Positions 23,826-35,697 of a stretch of 64,000 bases of DNA are shown here, piece by piece; position 1 is the stretch's first letter, and each line of letters opens with the position of its first letter. Both the position numbers and the translations under genes were made by a program. Under the pieces are notes generated by a model. That model saw only the letters and a program-made list of their open reading frames with translations, was not told where the DNA came from and searched no databases. Source of the stretch: Leuctra nigra (taxonomy: Eukaryota > Arthropoda > Insecta > Plecoptera > Leuctridae); NCBI GenBank assembly GCA_934045905.1, contig OW203762.1, positions 3,968,001 through 4,032,000 on the forward strand. The letters run 5' to 3'.

Positions 23826-26093
23826 ATTACATAATTTGATAACAATCGGTACAGCCGTTTTCGATATATAACGTCACTTCCGGTTTTGAAATGGCGGCCG
23901 AAAATAATGTCTTCTTGAATTCATAATTATAATATGTCCTACATATTTCCAAAATTTGGTTGCAATCGGTACAGCCGTTTTCGATATTTGACGTAAATTC
24001 ATGTTTTAACAATGGCGGCCGAAAATAATGTCGTCTTTAATTCATAATTATTAGTCCTACACATTTCCAAAATTTGGTTGCAATCGGTACAGCGGTTTTC
24101 GATTTATGATGTCACTTCCGGTTTTGAAATGGCGGTCGAAAATAATGTCGTCTTGAATTCATAATAATAAGTCCTACAAAATTGCATAATTTGGTGGCAA
24201 ACGGTACAGACGTTTTCGATAAATGACGTCACTTCCGGTTTTAACAATGGCGGTCGACGATAATGTCGTCTTTAATTCATAATTTGTAGTCCTACATATT
24301 TCCAAAATTTGGTTGCAATCGGTACAGCCGTTTTCGATATATGACGTCATTTCCGGTTTTAACTATGGCGGCCAAATATAATGTCGTCTTGAATTCATAA
24401 TTATTAGTCCTACACATTTCTAAAATTTGGTTGCAATTGGTACAGCCGTTTTCGATATATGACGTCACTTCCGGTTTTAACAATGGCGGCCGAAAATAAT
24501 GTCGTCTTGAATTCATAATCAATATTCATATGTCCTACATATTTACATAATTTAGTTGCAATCGGTACAGCCGTTTTCGATATATGACGTCGCTTCCGGT
24601 TTAAACAATGGCGGCCGAAAATAATGTCGTCTTTAATCCATAATTATTAGACCTACACATTTCCCAAATTTGGTTGCAATCAGTACAGCTGTTTTCGATA
24701 CATGACGTCACTCCCGGTTTTAAAAATGGCGGCCGAGAACACTGCAACCTTAAATTTATAATTATTCACAATGTTCGTTTACTAATATCTATTTAAAAGT
24801 ATAAAGTGGTGAATTTAGTGTCATTTAGCATATTTATGACGTAATTTAGCATATTTATGACGTTATTTCCGGTATAGGTAATAAGAATACAATCTAGTTT
24901 TATCTAGTTGATACTTCATGAACGACCATCTGAGTTCATAATCCCTATATTTCCGTAAAATCGGTCATGCCGTTTGTAATATATGACATCACTTCCGGTT
25001 TCATTAAGTGGTTCCTGCTACCATTTCTGGTACCGTTCATTTGTTTATTCATTTTTCACAATTGATTTTTCAAATAAATAGTAGAATGAATACGCAGGAG
25101 CTAGTTAAGTTGCAATATGTACAGGTGTTTTAGATATATGACGTCACTTCCGGTTTCAGAAATGGCGGTCGAGAACACTGCAACCTTGAATTTATAAATT
25201 GTATTGTCTATATTACAATGTAAGTTAATTATGTACGTGTTTTAAGTATAATTTGTTGAAATAAGTGAAACATTGCGTATTTATGACGTCACTTTCGGTT
25301 TAGAAAAAAGAAAATAATTTTTTTTTATTGATACTTCATATAGATGACCATCTTAATCGAATGGCGCTAATTTCGTACTAATCGGTTCAGACGTTTTTGA
25401 GATATGACGTCACTTCCGGTTTAAAAATGGCGGCACAAAAAATCACAAGGGGCAAGGTATCATCAGACGCCAAAAGTGCATATGTAGTAAAAATTTCAGG
25501 TTGATCGGTTCAGCCGTTTAGGCTGTGGCGGTGATAAAGTTCATTCACGATTAGAATTGCAAGCCGTAATGGCGGCCGTGTAGATACTACTGTAGTCAAA
25601 TGAACAATTGTATACCTACATATGAAAATATCAATAGAATAATCCAAAACTATGTATAATACGACTGTAGATGGAAATAAATCAATTTGATTGAATTTTT
25701 CTAACATTTTCTAATAATAAAAATAGTGTATTTGACATAATTTATACAATTTCAATAATACAAAGAAGAAAGTCTTGCCGTTGACAGGGCAGTGTTCAAG
25801 TGACTGACCAATGAACGACGTGATCGACTAAAACGACAGTGAAATTCTTATCGTGAACGAACTTTAGCAACTTTTTCGGGAATCAGAATCTGAAGAAGAA
25901 GAAGAAGAAGAAAGCGGTGTAATTTCACGATTTTCACTGCCCTCTAGGTCGTAAACGGCATGACCGGTTGTTGTCGCGTGATGTATATGTTGTCAGGTGG
26001 GCCATAGCTCAAAATTAAGACATTTCACAACAATGTGAGATTTTCCATTGTTGAGATCCAGTAGGCCGAAAATGCTATGTTGTTGCTTACAGT
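23826..26093 (-). mobile_element. Family X element, copy 3 (inverted)
   Basis: It is the reverse complement of the leader and modules of copy 4. About 23850-24780 is a tandem array of ~117-bp units with TGACGTCA-type cores. It includes an AT-rich section at about 25540-25790 and a GAA simple repeat (25891-25911). Its hairpin and right end are absent. It meets copy 4 head to head, separated only by the remnant AGTGGAGCGGTCGCTT. Confidence 0.75.
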
Positions 26094-26106
26094 GGAGCGG
26101 TCGCTT

Positions 26107-29070
26107 CTAGTGGAGCGGTCGCTCCACCCAGCCAAGTCGTACTATACACTCACAGTCACTCAACATACCGTAAATGCCTAATAAACTGAGGAGCAGACTA
26201 ACCACTTTTACTGTTAAAGCAACAACATGGCATTTTCGGCCTACTGGATCTCAAAATTGAAAAATCTCACATTGTTGCGAAATATCTTAATTTCGAGCTA
26301 TGGCCCACCCCACCCCATATACCAAATTTGGGAACAACAGGTTATGCCTTTTGCGAGCTAGAGGGCCGTGAAAACAGTGAAATTACACCCCTTTTAAAAG
26401 CTATCTGATGATGATGATTCAGATTCAGATCAGGAAACGTTGCTATCACCGCCACAGCCTAAACGGCTGAACCGATCAACCTCAAACTTTTACCACATGT
26501 GCACTTTTGGCGTATGATGATACCTTGCTCCTTGTGATTTTTTGTGCCGCCATTTTTAAACCGGAAGTGACGTCATATCTCAAAAACGTCTAGGCCGATT
26601 AGAACGAAATTAGCGCCATTCGATTAAGATGGTCATCTATATGAAGTATCAATAAAAAAAAAAAAAAAATCTTATTTTCTTAACCGGAAGTGACGTCATA
26701 AATACGCAATATTTAACTTATTTCAACAAATTATACTTAAAATACATACATAATTAACTTAAATAGTAACATAGACAATATAATTTATAAATTCAAGGTT
26801 GCAGTGTTCTCGGCCGCCATTCCTGAAACCGGAAGTGACGTCATATATCTAAAACGCCTGTACCGATTCCAACTGAACTAGCTCCTGCGTATTCATTCTG
26901 CTATTTATTTGAAAAATCAATTGCGAAAAATAAATAAACAAATTAACGGTACCGGAAATGACGGCAGGAACCACTTAATGAAACCGGAAGTGACGTCATA
27001 TATTACAAAGGGCATGACCGATTTTACGGAAATAAAGGGATTATGAATTCAGATGGTCGTTCATGAAGTATCAACTAGATAAAACTAGATTGTTTTCTTA
27101 TTACCTATACCGGAAATAACGTCATAAATATGCTAAATGACACTAAATTCACCACTTTATACTTTTAAATAGATATTAGTTAACGTACATTGTAAATAAT
27201 TATAAATTCAAGGTTGTAGTGTTCTCGGCCGTTATTTTTAAAACCGGAAGTGACGTCATGTATCGAAAACGGTTGTACTGATTGCAACCCAATTTAGGAA
27301 ATGTGTAGGCCTAATAATTATGAATTAAAGACGACATTATTTTTGGCCGCCATTGTTAAAACCGGAAGTGACGTCATATATCGAAAACGGCTGTACCAAT
27401 TGCAACCAAGTTTTGGAAATGTGTAGGACTAATAATTATGAATTAAACGACATTATTTTCGGCCGCCATTGTTAAAACCGGAATTGAAGTCATGTATCGA
27501 AAACGGCTGTACCGATTGCAACCAAATTTTGGAAATATGTAGGACTAATAATTATGAATTCAAGACGACATTATTTTCGGCCGCCATTTCAAAACCGGAA
27601 GTGACGTTATATATCGAAAACGGCTGTACCGATTGCTATCAAATTATGTAATTTTGTAGGACTTATAATTATGAATTCAAGACGACATTATTTTCGGCCG
27701 CTATTTCAAAACCGGAAGTGACGTCATATAATATCGAAAACGGATGGACCGATTGTAACGAAACCTAAGCTATATTCTTCTTGGATAATCATTTTAATCT
27801 TTTACCAAACGCAACTTTTCTTAGTACCTATCCAAATCGGTTGAGGCGTATTTTTTTAAAGAAATTAGTCCTTGCTCGGACATGTGCTACAAGCTGTATG
27901 AATAAACTCACAAAAGAAGTGATATCCCAGAAAAAAACACTCCGTGTAAAAAAGGCAGCCAAGTCACTTTACTTAAAAAAAATTCAACACCGAAAAGGAG
28001 TGATATCAAAAAAGGAGCCAAGTCAATGACATTTCCAAATATTTAATCGTATTTTTGAAATAAAAGAATAAACACCGAGAAATACTTTACAAAAGGACTT
28101 GGCGCATCGTTTTTTTAAAGACATTTTTCTATTCATAAGCATATGCCATTTATATACAACCGTCATTAAGAATTTTTAGAATAATAGGGAAACATCTTTC
28201 AATTACATATTATACATACCTGCTGTAAAATATTTTCTATTTGAATATTTACGCGATTAAACTTGTTGCCTATGCTTTCTATAAATACACAATTATAGTT
28301 ATCTTCGTAATATTGTTTCGTGGTCAACATAATTAAGTCTCATGCGTTATACCTTCGCATCATGAAATACATTTCAAATAATCCACATTTTATAACAATA
28401 CATTTCACAAAGTACAGTCACATTGTATTTATATTAAAAAATTTAACTTTATACACTTGACACTTCAAAAATATATAATAGTGTTCCATAGATAGTAAGT
28501 AATTATTTGACAACGTTTCATGATTTCCTTCAGTCAAGATCAAATTATGAAAAGATACCCTTCTAATATCACCATATTAACAGTACTGCAAGAATATGAG
28601 CCCACTTTCAATTGTTATTTAATTCTTCCATCCTTATATTACTTATCTATTACAGCATCAAATCTTTCTTCTATCGCCATTGACAAAACTATAAAATAGT
28701 CATTACTAAAAGTAGCTTAATTCATAGATTCTGGCTCTAATAGAAAGAGGAAAATGTACCAACTTATAAAATTCTTTCCACTTTTAGGATAGAATGATGT
28801 CTTTAAAAAAACGATGCGCCAAGTCCTTTTGTAAAGTATTTCTCGGTGTTTATTCTTTTATTTCAAAAATACGATTAAATATTTGGAAATGTCATTGACT
28901 TGGCTCCTTTTTTGATATCACTCCTTTTCGGTGTTGAATTTTTTTAAAGTAAAGTGACTTGGCTGCCTTTTTTACACAGAGTGTTTTTTTCTGGGATAGG
29001 CATTTACGGTATGTTGAGTGACTGTGAGTGTACGGTACGACTTGGCTGAGTGGAGCGACCGCTCCACTAG
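26107..29070 (+). mobile_element. Family X element, copy 4 (complete, 2964 bp)
   Basis: The only copy with both ends. The left end begins CTAGTGGAGCGGTCGCTCCAC and continues to AACATACCGTAAATGCCTA. The right end (28999-29070) is its inverse, giving ~70-bp TIRs. Each terminus can itself fold (GTGGAGCG / CGCTCCAC). The order is left TIR, leader, modules, ~117-bp tandem units (about 27190-27770), hairpin arms of ~200 bp (27923 onward and up to 28998) around an AT-rich loop, right TIR. No enzyme is encoded. Confidence 0.82.
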
Positions 29071-29953
29071 ATTCGTGCATAAACAAGGGCTTTAAACATG
29101 TATGTAATTTTCCCTTAATATGACTACTTATTTTATGAAAAATAATTCATGAATTTTATTTTTAAATACAAATAATTATTTATTTAGTCAAATACTTTGG
29201 TTGCTAGGAAACACAGAAATTAGTTTGACTTATACTAGAGTAGAAACCGCGTAGAAACGCACCAAATGAACCCGTGAAATCCTATCCTGCATGGCACGGG
29301 GGGGCCCTTCCCCCAGACCCCACCATTGCTTCCGTGAACAATCGTTTTTCCTGTCATGTATTTTACGCACCATAGTGGGCCGCGAAGTCAAAAGCTGTCT
29401 ACCTCTGTTTTAAAAGATGGCGCATAAAAACGCATTATTCAGATTATAAAGCATAAATCGCATATATTTAGGTGGGGGGGGGGGGGGGGGGGGGGGGTAG
29501 TAGTGCATAAGTGAATGCTTATTTTAGGGTTTCATATTTCATAACTATTCTGACTCAAGGGTGAAATAGTTCATATTATTAGTCAGGCGTCTAAAAACGA
29601 AGTCTCATTTTACCAAACATTGCCCAACGGTCCTAAAAATTAAGCCAAATCTTTTTTGTGGACATGAATGTACAGGGGAGGGGGGGGATCGATTCCTGCT
29701 ACATGCGGGTCCGGTCAAAACTGACCAGGAAAATTGTTGAATGGCAAAAATTAAATTCGATTATTTCTATTTGTACTTATTGTGATAGGTAAGGTTGGAA
29801 AAATAGTTTAGTGGTATTTTGACATTTGATCACCTAAAACATCACCTAAAAACACAGAGATTCGAGCCATAAGTTTCTGGTGGAGATGCTCACCATACGC
29901 TCGCTTAATAAAAGCATAATTACTTTAGATATATTGCCTTTCATTGCTACATT
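29071..29953. other. Non-coding, contains a 24-G run
   Basis: No gene is seen. The longest homopolymer of the window, 24 G, is at 29474-29497. Confidence 0.5.
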
Positions 29954-30049
29954 TGCTACAAGCTTGTCCATTCCGCAAACCTATTTCAAACAAACATTAT
30001 TCTTGTATTTTAAAGTTACTTTTCTACCTAGATAGGCCAACCTATTACA
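29954..30049 (-). repeat. 3' LTR of the short LTR element
   Basis: 96 bp, TG...CA. It is very similar to 31671-31765 with a few substitutions and small indels, so the insertion is not brand new. Confidence 0.75.
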
Positions 30050-30434
30050 GAGCCCCCTGATTCCTTGTTGCTCACCTTTGACCGAAGTCAAACTTAAAAT
30101 ACATTGAAAATCGGAATAAGAACATTGTGATAAAACAAGGATTCACATAGACTGGACAATCTAGCTCAGGAATAATCTCTTCCTTTTGACAAACAAAAAG
30201 TTTCTTTCAACAGATGCAAGTTTATTTCCAATTACAGCTGCCTAATCTAAACCTGAATGAATGAACTCACCCCTCCCTCTACAAAACAAAAACAAAACGC
30301 ATCCTACCTCCCGGAAACGATGTTCAACTCAACCCTCTTCTCTTCTCTTATCACGATCCCGTTATTGGCCCAGTGACCTACTTCTGCTGGGTCATCATAC
30401 CTCGACCAAAACAATCAACATTGCTTCGTGTTGT

Positions 30435-31639
30435 CATCAGTAAGAATCAGCTGATCGACGTATTGTTTTTCTTTCTTCCGTCCACGATCATATGAAAATG
30501 AAATCATTCCGTCTTCTCCACCGTCTTGGGCTCTTACTCTTGACATTTCTTCAAGTAGTTGTTTCCGAATAGAATTTTCCTTGTTTTCTTGAGCAGTGGT
30601 CGATGTAAAATTTTCGTTTTCTTCAGCTACCTTCTCGTACGTTTATTTGCAGTCTATCTTGCAAACAAACATTTTCGTCGTCTCCTCTAAAATTTTCATT
30701 CTTCAACTCTTTCTTCGAAACATCATCGCTTTCTTCCATAATCACCGCGTCATTTTTCTCATCGTACAAAAAACTCTTCACAATAAATTTCAAAGTCGTC
30801 TGGAGACTTCAAAACATCGCCTATTTCTTCAAATTTTCGTACGTTGTCGAAATTATCTTGATTTACCCTAGGAATCTGCAATTCTTCCTTCTCGCCCACA
30901 CTACCTCGCAAGTGTCTTCAAAATTCTTCCGTCGCGATACATCTTCGTCTTTCTTCATCTTGGTAGATTCACCACTACTTTCTTTAACTCCTTCTTTGTC
31001 TGGGTCATCCAAACTTGCAATTTTCTTTTCGCCGATTTCTTCCAGCACACAGCCCCCCTCTGTACTCTCTTGTGATGGCAACATCTTGCAAGCAGCAGCG
31101 TCTTCAATTCCTTTCTTGAAAAGCAAAAAATCTATTTCAAGTTGTTTTTCTGCAGAAACCTCTGCTTCTCTGGTGGATTCTCGTTCATCCGTCTCTTTCT
31201 TCCATCGTCTTGAAGATCCGCGTATATATTCCTTAAGATCTTCACGCTCATTCTTCTGTATTCTCCTTATCTCTTCTATTCTCTCTTTGAAACTTGTTTT
31301 CTCGGTCGACGCAAAATCGTGTCCCTTCTCTACTTTCCTTTCTGTGCCGACCTCTGTTCGTTTCCCGAATTCTCGTTCCTTGTTCCCCTCGTATCGGACT
31401 CTGGTGGACGATTATTATAATTCCTGTTTGCATAGCCATTCCCGTGACCATACCCACTTATATGTCATAGCCGTTCCTGTCGTAACTGTTTCTCCTGTTG
31501 TTGTTATTGTAATTTCTGTCATAGCTATTCCTGCTATTGTATAGCCGTTCCTAATGTCATTGTAACAGTTCCCGTTAGGAATGGGCTCATATTGTTTTGG
31601 ATATCTTATTAGTTTCTCAGTGAATTCATCATGCTCCAA
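30435..31639 (-). pseudogene. Gag-like charged ORF, multiply frameshifted
   Basis: On the - strand a Met at 31639 opens an Asn/Arg/Tyr-rich section (RNSYDRNYNNNNRRNSYDRN in an alternating frame), then acidic/basic segments (EESDDVSKKELKNENFRGDD) and a basic end (DRGRKKEKQYVDQLIL). Three frames must be followed, so it is broken. The Asn/Arg-rich part resembles nucleic-acid-binding regions of some retroelement Gags, but no zinc knuckle is seen. The function is inferred only from position and composition. Confidence 0.5.
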
Positions 31640-31670
31640 GTCTTGATAACCTTGACTCTAAGGAATGCCA

Positions 31671-31765
31671 TGCTACAAGCTTGTCCATTCCGCAAACCTA
31701 TTCCAAACTAACATTATTTTACAATGTTTTAAGTTTTTCTACCCTAGATAGGTCAACCTATTACA
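31671..31765 (-). repeat. 5' LTR of the short LTR element
   Basis: 95 bp starting TGCTACAAGC and ending ACCTATTACA on the + strand; the inverse orientation is the functional one given the primer site and purine tract. Confidence 0.75.
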
Positions 31766-31779
31766 CCTTCATTCTCAAA

Positions 31780-32690
31780 CTATTCATTTTTCATTTCATT
31801 TATTTATTTAATTGTCAGTTACAATTTACATTGTTTTAACAATAGTTTATAGTAAGTGTAAATAATTAAAATACTCTCATCCTTCAAATCCAGTCTTGAG
31901 AAATATAATATAAGAGAAATATAACATGAAATAGAATTACATTTGTCAATAGTAACTCTAATCTTATTCTTAACTTTATTCATCCATATATTCCTGTACA
32001 CTATAAAACGATTTATCAATAAGGTAATCTTTAAGGTTATTATAAAATACACTTGTATTCTTCATCTCTTTAATTTTGTTGGGAAGTTTATTGAAAAGAT
32101 TTATTGCTGCTGCACTAGGCGCTCTGCTTGAAATTTGAAGCCTTCTCTATTCCACATGAATATCATTTTTTCTCCTTGTGTTATGTGTATGTACACATTC
32201 GTTCGTTTTATTTAGTGCCCCATTTTTCATGGCCATCATTATAGTTGTGTGTACTGTATATAGATTCCTGGTACGGTCATAATGCCTAATTCCTTAAACA
32301 TAATTTTACATGAGTCCATATTTTTAAGTTCTAAAATAATCCTAACTGCCCTTTTTTGTAGAATTAATATCCGATCGATATTTTTCTTAGAACTATTTCC
32401 CCATACACAAATGCCGTATCTTATGTGGGATTCTATTATTACAAAGTACGCTAACATAACTTATTCTTTATTGTGGTGTAGTGAGAGGTTTCGTAGCACA
32501 AATAGACCTGAAGATATTTTTTTGCTGTTCTATCGACATGAGAATTCCAGTCTAAGTGTTGATCAATAATTGTACCTAGGAATGGGAAATTACACACTTG
32601 CTCAAGTTGGGTGCAATTCAGCAGAACATTTATATCTTCTCGTGGCTTATGGCCCAGATTGTAGGGTAAAGGGATACAATATCGCCACCA
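31780..32690 (-). pseudogene. 5'-truncated LINE fragment (end of reverse transcriptase ORF)
   Basis: On the - strand: FLGTIIDQHLDWNSHV, then SHIRYGICVWGN and KNIDRILILQKRAVRII, then INLFNKLPNKIKEM and KSFYSVQEYMDE. This is the standard C-terminal series of CR1/Jockey-type non-LTR reverse transcriptases. An internal stop and frameshift make it inactive. Confidence 0.75.
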
Positions 32691-33025
32691 TTTTGTTTTT
32701 TTCTTTATATCTTTAATAATATTGTGGTAAAAAATGTGGAATTTTTTATTTAGAAAGCCTATTATACTGTTATACTAATAATTGAATGTTTTCATGCATA
32801 TTAATTGTGGTTACTATAATAAAAATATATAAATACAATATTGACACATGGTGATATTGCATCCATTTTGGATATAATATCGCCATGCTCATAATGTGCA
32901 TATAAGATTTTTTTCAATGATCAAATTTGTTGAAATATAATGACAATGCATAATTAAACTGATTTATAAAGTTTAATAAAGGTACACTGAATGAAAGATG
33001 ATTTTTCACATTATTTTTCTAATAA

Positions 33026-33430
33026 GCGACATCGCTTACAAAATCTACTCGAGCATTCTTCGTAAAACCATGTTCAACACTGTTAATTGTAGACCAATCT
33101 CGATCCAGGCCATCGTCTTCATAATAATATCCCTGGCAAAAGTCACAATGATCAGGTCAACTCTAATTCACAGGTTTGCTAGAAGTTTTGCGACATTTCC
33201 TCGCTGCGTTGGAAACCGATTTAGAAAGAATCGGTGACTTCTCAAAAGACTTTGGAGGTTCTGGCTCACTGTGATGTACAAACAATTCCTTTCTCATCAC
33301 AAGAGCCTCAGAATGTTTTGATTTCTTTGGATTTGGAGCAGCTTAAACTGCTTTTGATCGATTTTCCGATTCCTTAATGATATCTCGAATTTCATTAGCT
33401 CTTGCCTTCCTAAGTATGTTTTTCCACGCT
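33026..33430 (-). pseudogene. Decayed transposase-like remnant, pogo/Tigger-like tail
   Basis: A mostly open - strand frame with a few stops reads NEIRDIIKESENRSKA, PEPPKSFEKSPILSKS and ends near CDFCQGYYYEDDGLDRDW. A charged linker ending in C-x2-C and an acidic patch before W is typical of the C-terminal tail of pogo-like transposases. The match is by eye and weak. Confidence 0.35.
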
Positions 33431-34312
33431 ATTTTCCACGCTCATTTTGGCTATTTTATGGCACTACCTCCACCTCACCACATAACAATAGAGGAGCAAA
33501 GGAAATCCACATTTCTGAGGTGTAGATATACAGCATTTTATAAGCGATTGTTTTTGGCATTTGCCCTCAGGCGATGAAAGGTCCTCCCCGAATGAGTTAC
33601 AGCCTGGTGATCGGAACAAACATTTCATCATGTTTTTTAATTGAGCGAGCGTCACCACGGTACTCTTATGGCACTTTCTCCCTTTTTTGTCTGCACAGCC
33701 CAGGTTAAACCGCACAACCAATCGATCTGAAACTTATGCTAACGTATCTATGCGGTCCCTGGGATCGTTTTTGAACGGGCTCCTGTGATTGGTTCAAGTT
33801 TAAAAAAATTATCTTTCGATTGGTTGCTCCGATCAATTTGAAATTTAAAAAAATCATTGCAACCAATATTTTACCCAATCATAACAAGTTTCAGCCAAAT
33901 CCTCCCATTGATTCAAATTTGAAACCATTTTTCATGTGATTTTTTACATTTAAACTAGAACCGATTGACCGATCAACTTAAAACTTCGCATGGTCATTGG
34001 TACCAACATTTAAGGTATTTTTGCCAATTTTCAGTCTAATCTGTCATTTTTTCAAAAGTTTTTGTCATTTTAGGGACATTTTATTCCACATAATCTTGAA
34101 ATATTTTGATACTTCATTTTCATCCCTGCCTTCTTTATTATTCTGCTCCACCAAGGCCTGTAGAGCAGCCAAGCAGTCCACAATTTACAATAAAACTAGC
34201 GCATATCAAATCGGATGCAGTACGAAGGAAATCCTCCAATTAACGTAGTTTAAATACAATCAAAATGTTCCGATTAAGTTCAAATTTTGCATGGTGATCA
34301 AGACCAACATAA
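33431..34312. other. Non-coding, H-type repeat fragments
   Basis: Contains GCGAGCGTC near 33645 and motifs such as ACCGATTGACCGATCAACTT (33960) that recur in H elements. No gene is seen. Confidence 0.4.
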
Positions 34313-35697
34313 TTGAGCGAGCGGAGCGAGCGTCTCCACTTGAAACTTATGGCTCGAATCTCTGTTTTTTTGTTTGTCTGTCTGTCTATCTGTGTATTTC
34401 GCATTAACTTTTAAACGAAGTAATGAATCTGGCCAATTTTTTTTTACAAAAGGTGCATTACAATCCGTAGCAGAAGGCTATTGATTTCCAGCAAAATCGA
34501 TCTATTACTTTTATCAGAATCTTGATTAAAGTTGTACCTATACTAAGCTTGGCAATGTGAAAGTAACTCAACTCTGTGTGCAATAAAGCTGGAATCGGTT
34601 AACCGATCATCACCATATTTTGCATGGCCATTAATATCAGCATTATAAGTGTTATTTTACAAATCTGTAATCTGTAATGAACCTTAAAAGAAAAATACAT
34701 TTTACTGACACTTGTAAGCTTAATTTATAATGGCCTGTAGCCACACCACCAATTGACCTATCAAGTGGTCTTCGAATAATCTGATCAATCAAACTCATAT
34801 TTTGCATGGTCGTTAAGACTAACATTGTCTCCTATTTTACAAATTTTCAGCCTTACCAGTCAAGAACATAGATGCACTTATTGACAGTTTTAATAACTGT
34901 CAGAAATGACATTTCAAAACAGAAATTCCACTGCATTCTGCGTTGCTCTATGTAGCAAAGCAAAGTTTATAGATGGCTATTCTCAATATCAATGTAAGAC
35001 AGATTCTTTTCTTAGTGGATCATATTGCAATACATAATGTAGTCAAAATGTAATGTAGGTATTTCATATACATAGGTTTAGGTGTACCTTATCTAAAATA
35101 ATTTATTTTACGATATGGATTGTGTTTCACAGTTATGAAAACAACGTTTTGACTAGATAGCATCATATTTTACACGTTTCCAGCCCAATCGGTCAAGAAT
35201 TTACAGACTTATTGCTGTTTTAAGTGTTTGAATATCTGTCCAAAGAGATTGATGGAAAAATATCAGTACAATAATCTGTTATTTAATTGATCCAGAGTGT
35301 TTATGAAATGAAGCAAGGAAAATAGGTAATAAATAATGTATAGTTAGTTATCTTTGATAGAATGGATCGTGCTTGATTGGCGATGTCGTGCGTGTCGGTG
35401 CTCGCTCATCAACGCGTTACACCGAGCGTTTTCCTAGTCTAAAATTTTACACATGTTAAGCCCAATCAGTTAAGTATTAATAATTTGTCATTTTACAAGT
35501 TTAGTATGGGTTGTCAAAAGCTGGAAAAAGTATGAAGGAAAGTCACGACACAATGGATCTGATATTCATCCAGAGTATTTATATGGAGATTGGAAAGTTG
35601 CAGATAAAATCGTCTTGTGCCATGTCGTTTATCCTGACTGGGGATGTTGCATGTTCTGTGCTCGCTCATCAACGCGTTACATTGAGCGTTTTCCTAG
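34313..35697 (+). mobile_element. Family H element with tandem 3' ends
   Basis: It starts TTGAGCGAGCGGAGCGAGCG after an A and ends GCGTTTTCCTAG before a T. The 3' end has a stem CGCTCA ... TGAGCG around AACGCGTT, nine bases before the end. The terminal ~260 bp are present twice (ends at 35437 and 35697). Hairpin, CTAG end and lack of target duplication fit a Helitron or Helentron-like rolling-circle element. No Rep/helicase is encoded. Confidence 0.6.

Larger units (their letters stand above)
29954..31765 (-). mobile_element. Short LTR retrotransposon, non-autonomous
   Basis: Two direct repeats of ~95 bp, 29954-30049 and 31671-31765, start TG and end CA. On the - strand the 5' LTR (31765 to 31671) is followed at once by TGGCATTCCTTAGAGTC, a tRNA-type primer-binding site. 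The 3' LTR is preceded by the purine tract AAGGAATCAGGGGG. The interior has only a broken charged ORF; reverse transcriptase, integrase and protease are absent. No clear target duplication was found. Confidence 0.78.

Noticed and set aside
23826..24780. Tandem small ORFs with repeated peptide (CTDCNQI type)
   Set aside because: They arise from translating the 117-bp minisatellite; frames break between units and the conservation is at DNA motifs, not codons.
29954..29954. Target duplication for the short LTR element
   Set aside because: The flanking bases (ACATT before, CCTTC after) do not match; a CCTT(T)CATT resemblance nearby is not adjacent to the LTR ends.
30858..31544. 228-codon Ser/Phe-rich ORF on the + strand
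   Set aside because: It is antisense to the charged Gag-like remnant of a - strand LTR element. LTRs, primer site and purine tract all give the - orientation, and the composition is that of a complement of GAA/AAR-rich sequence.
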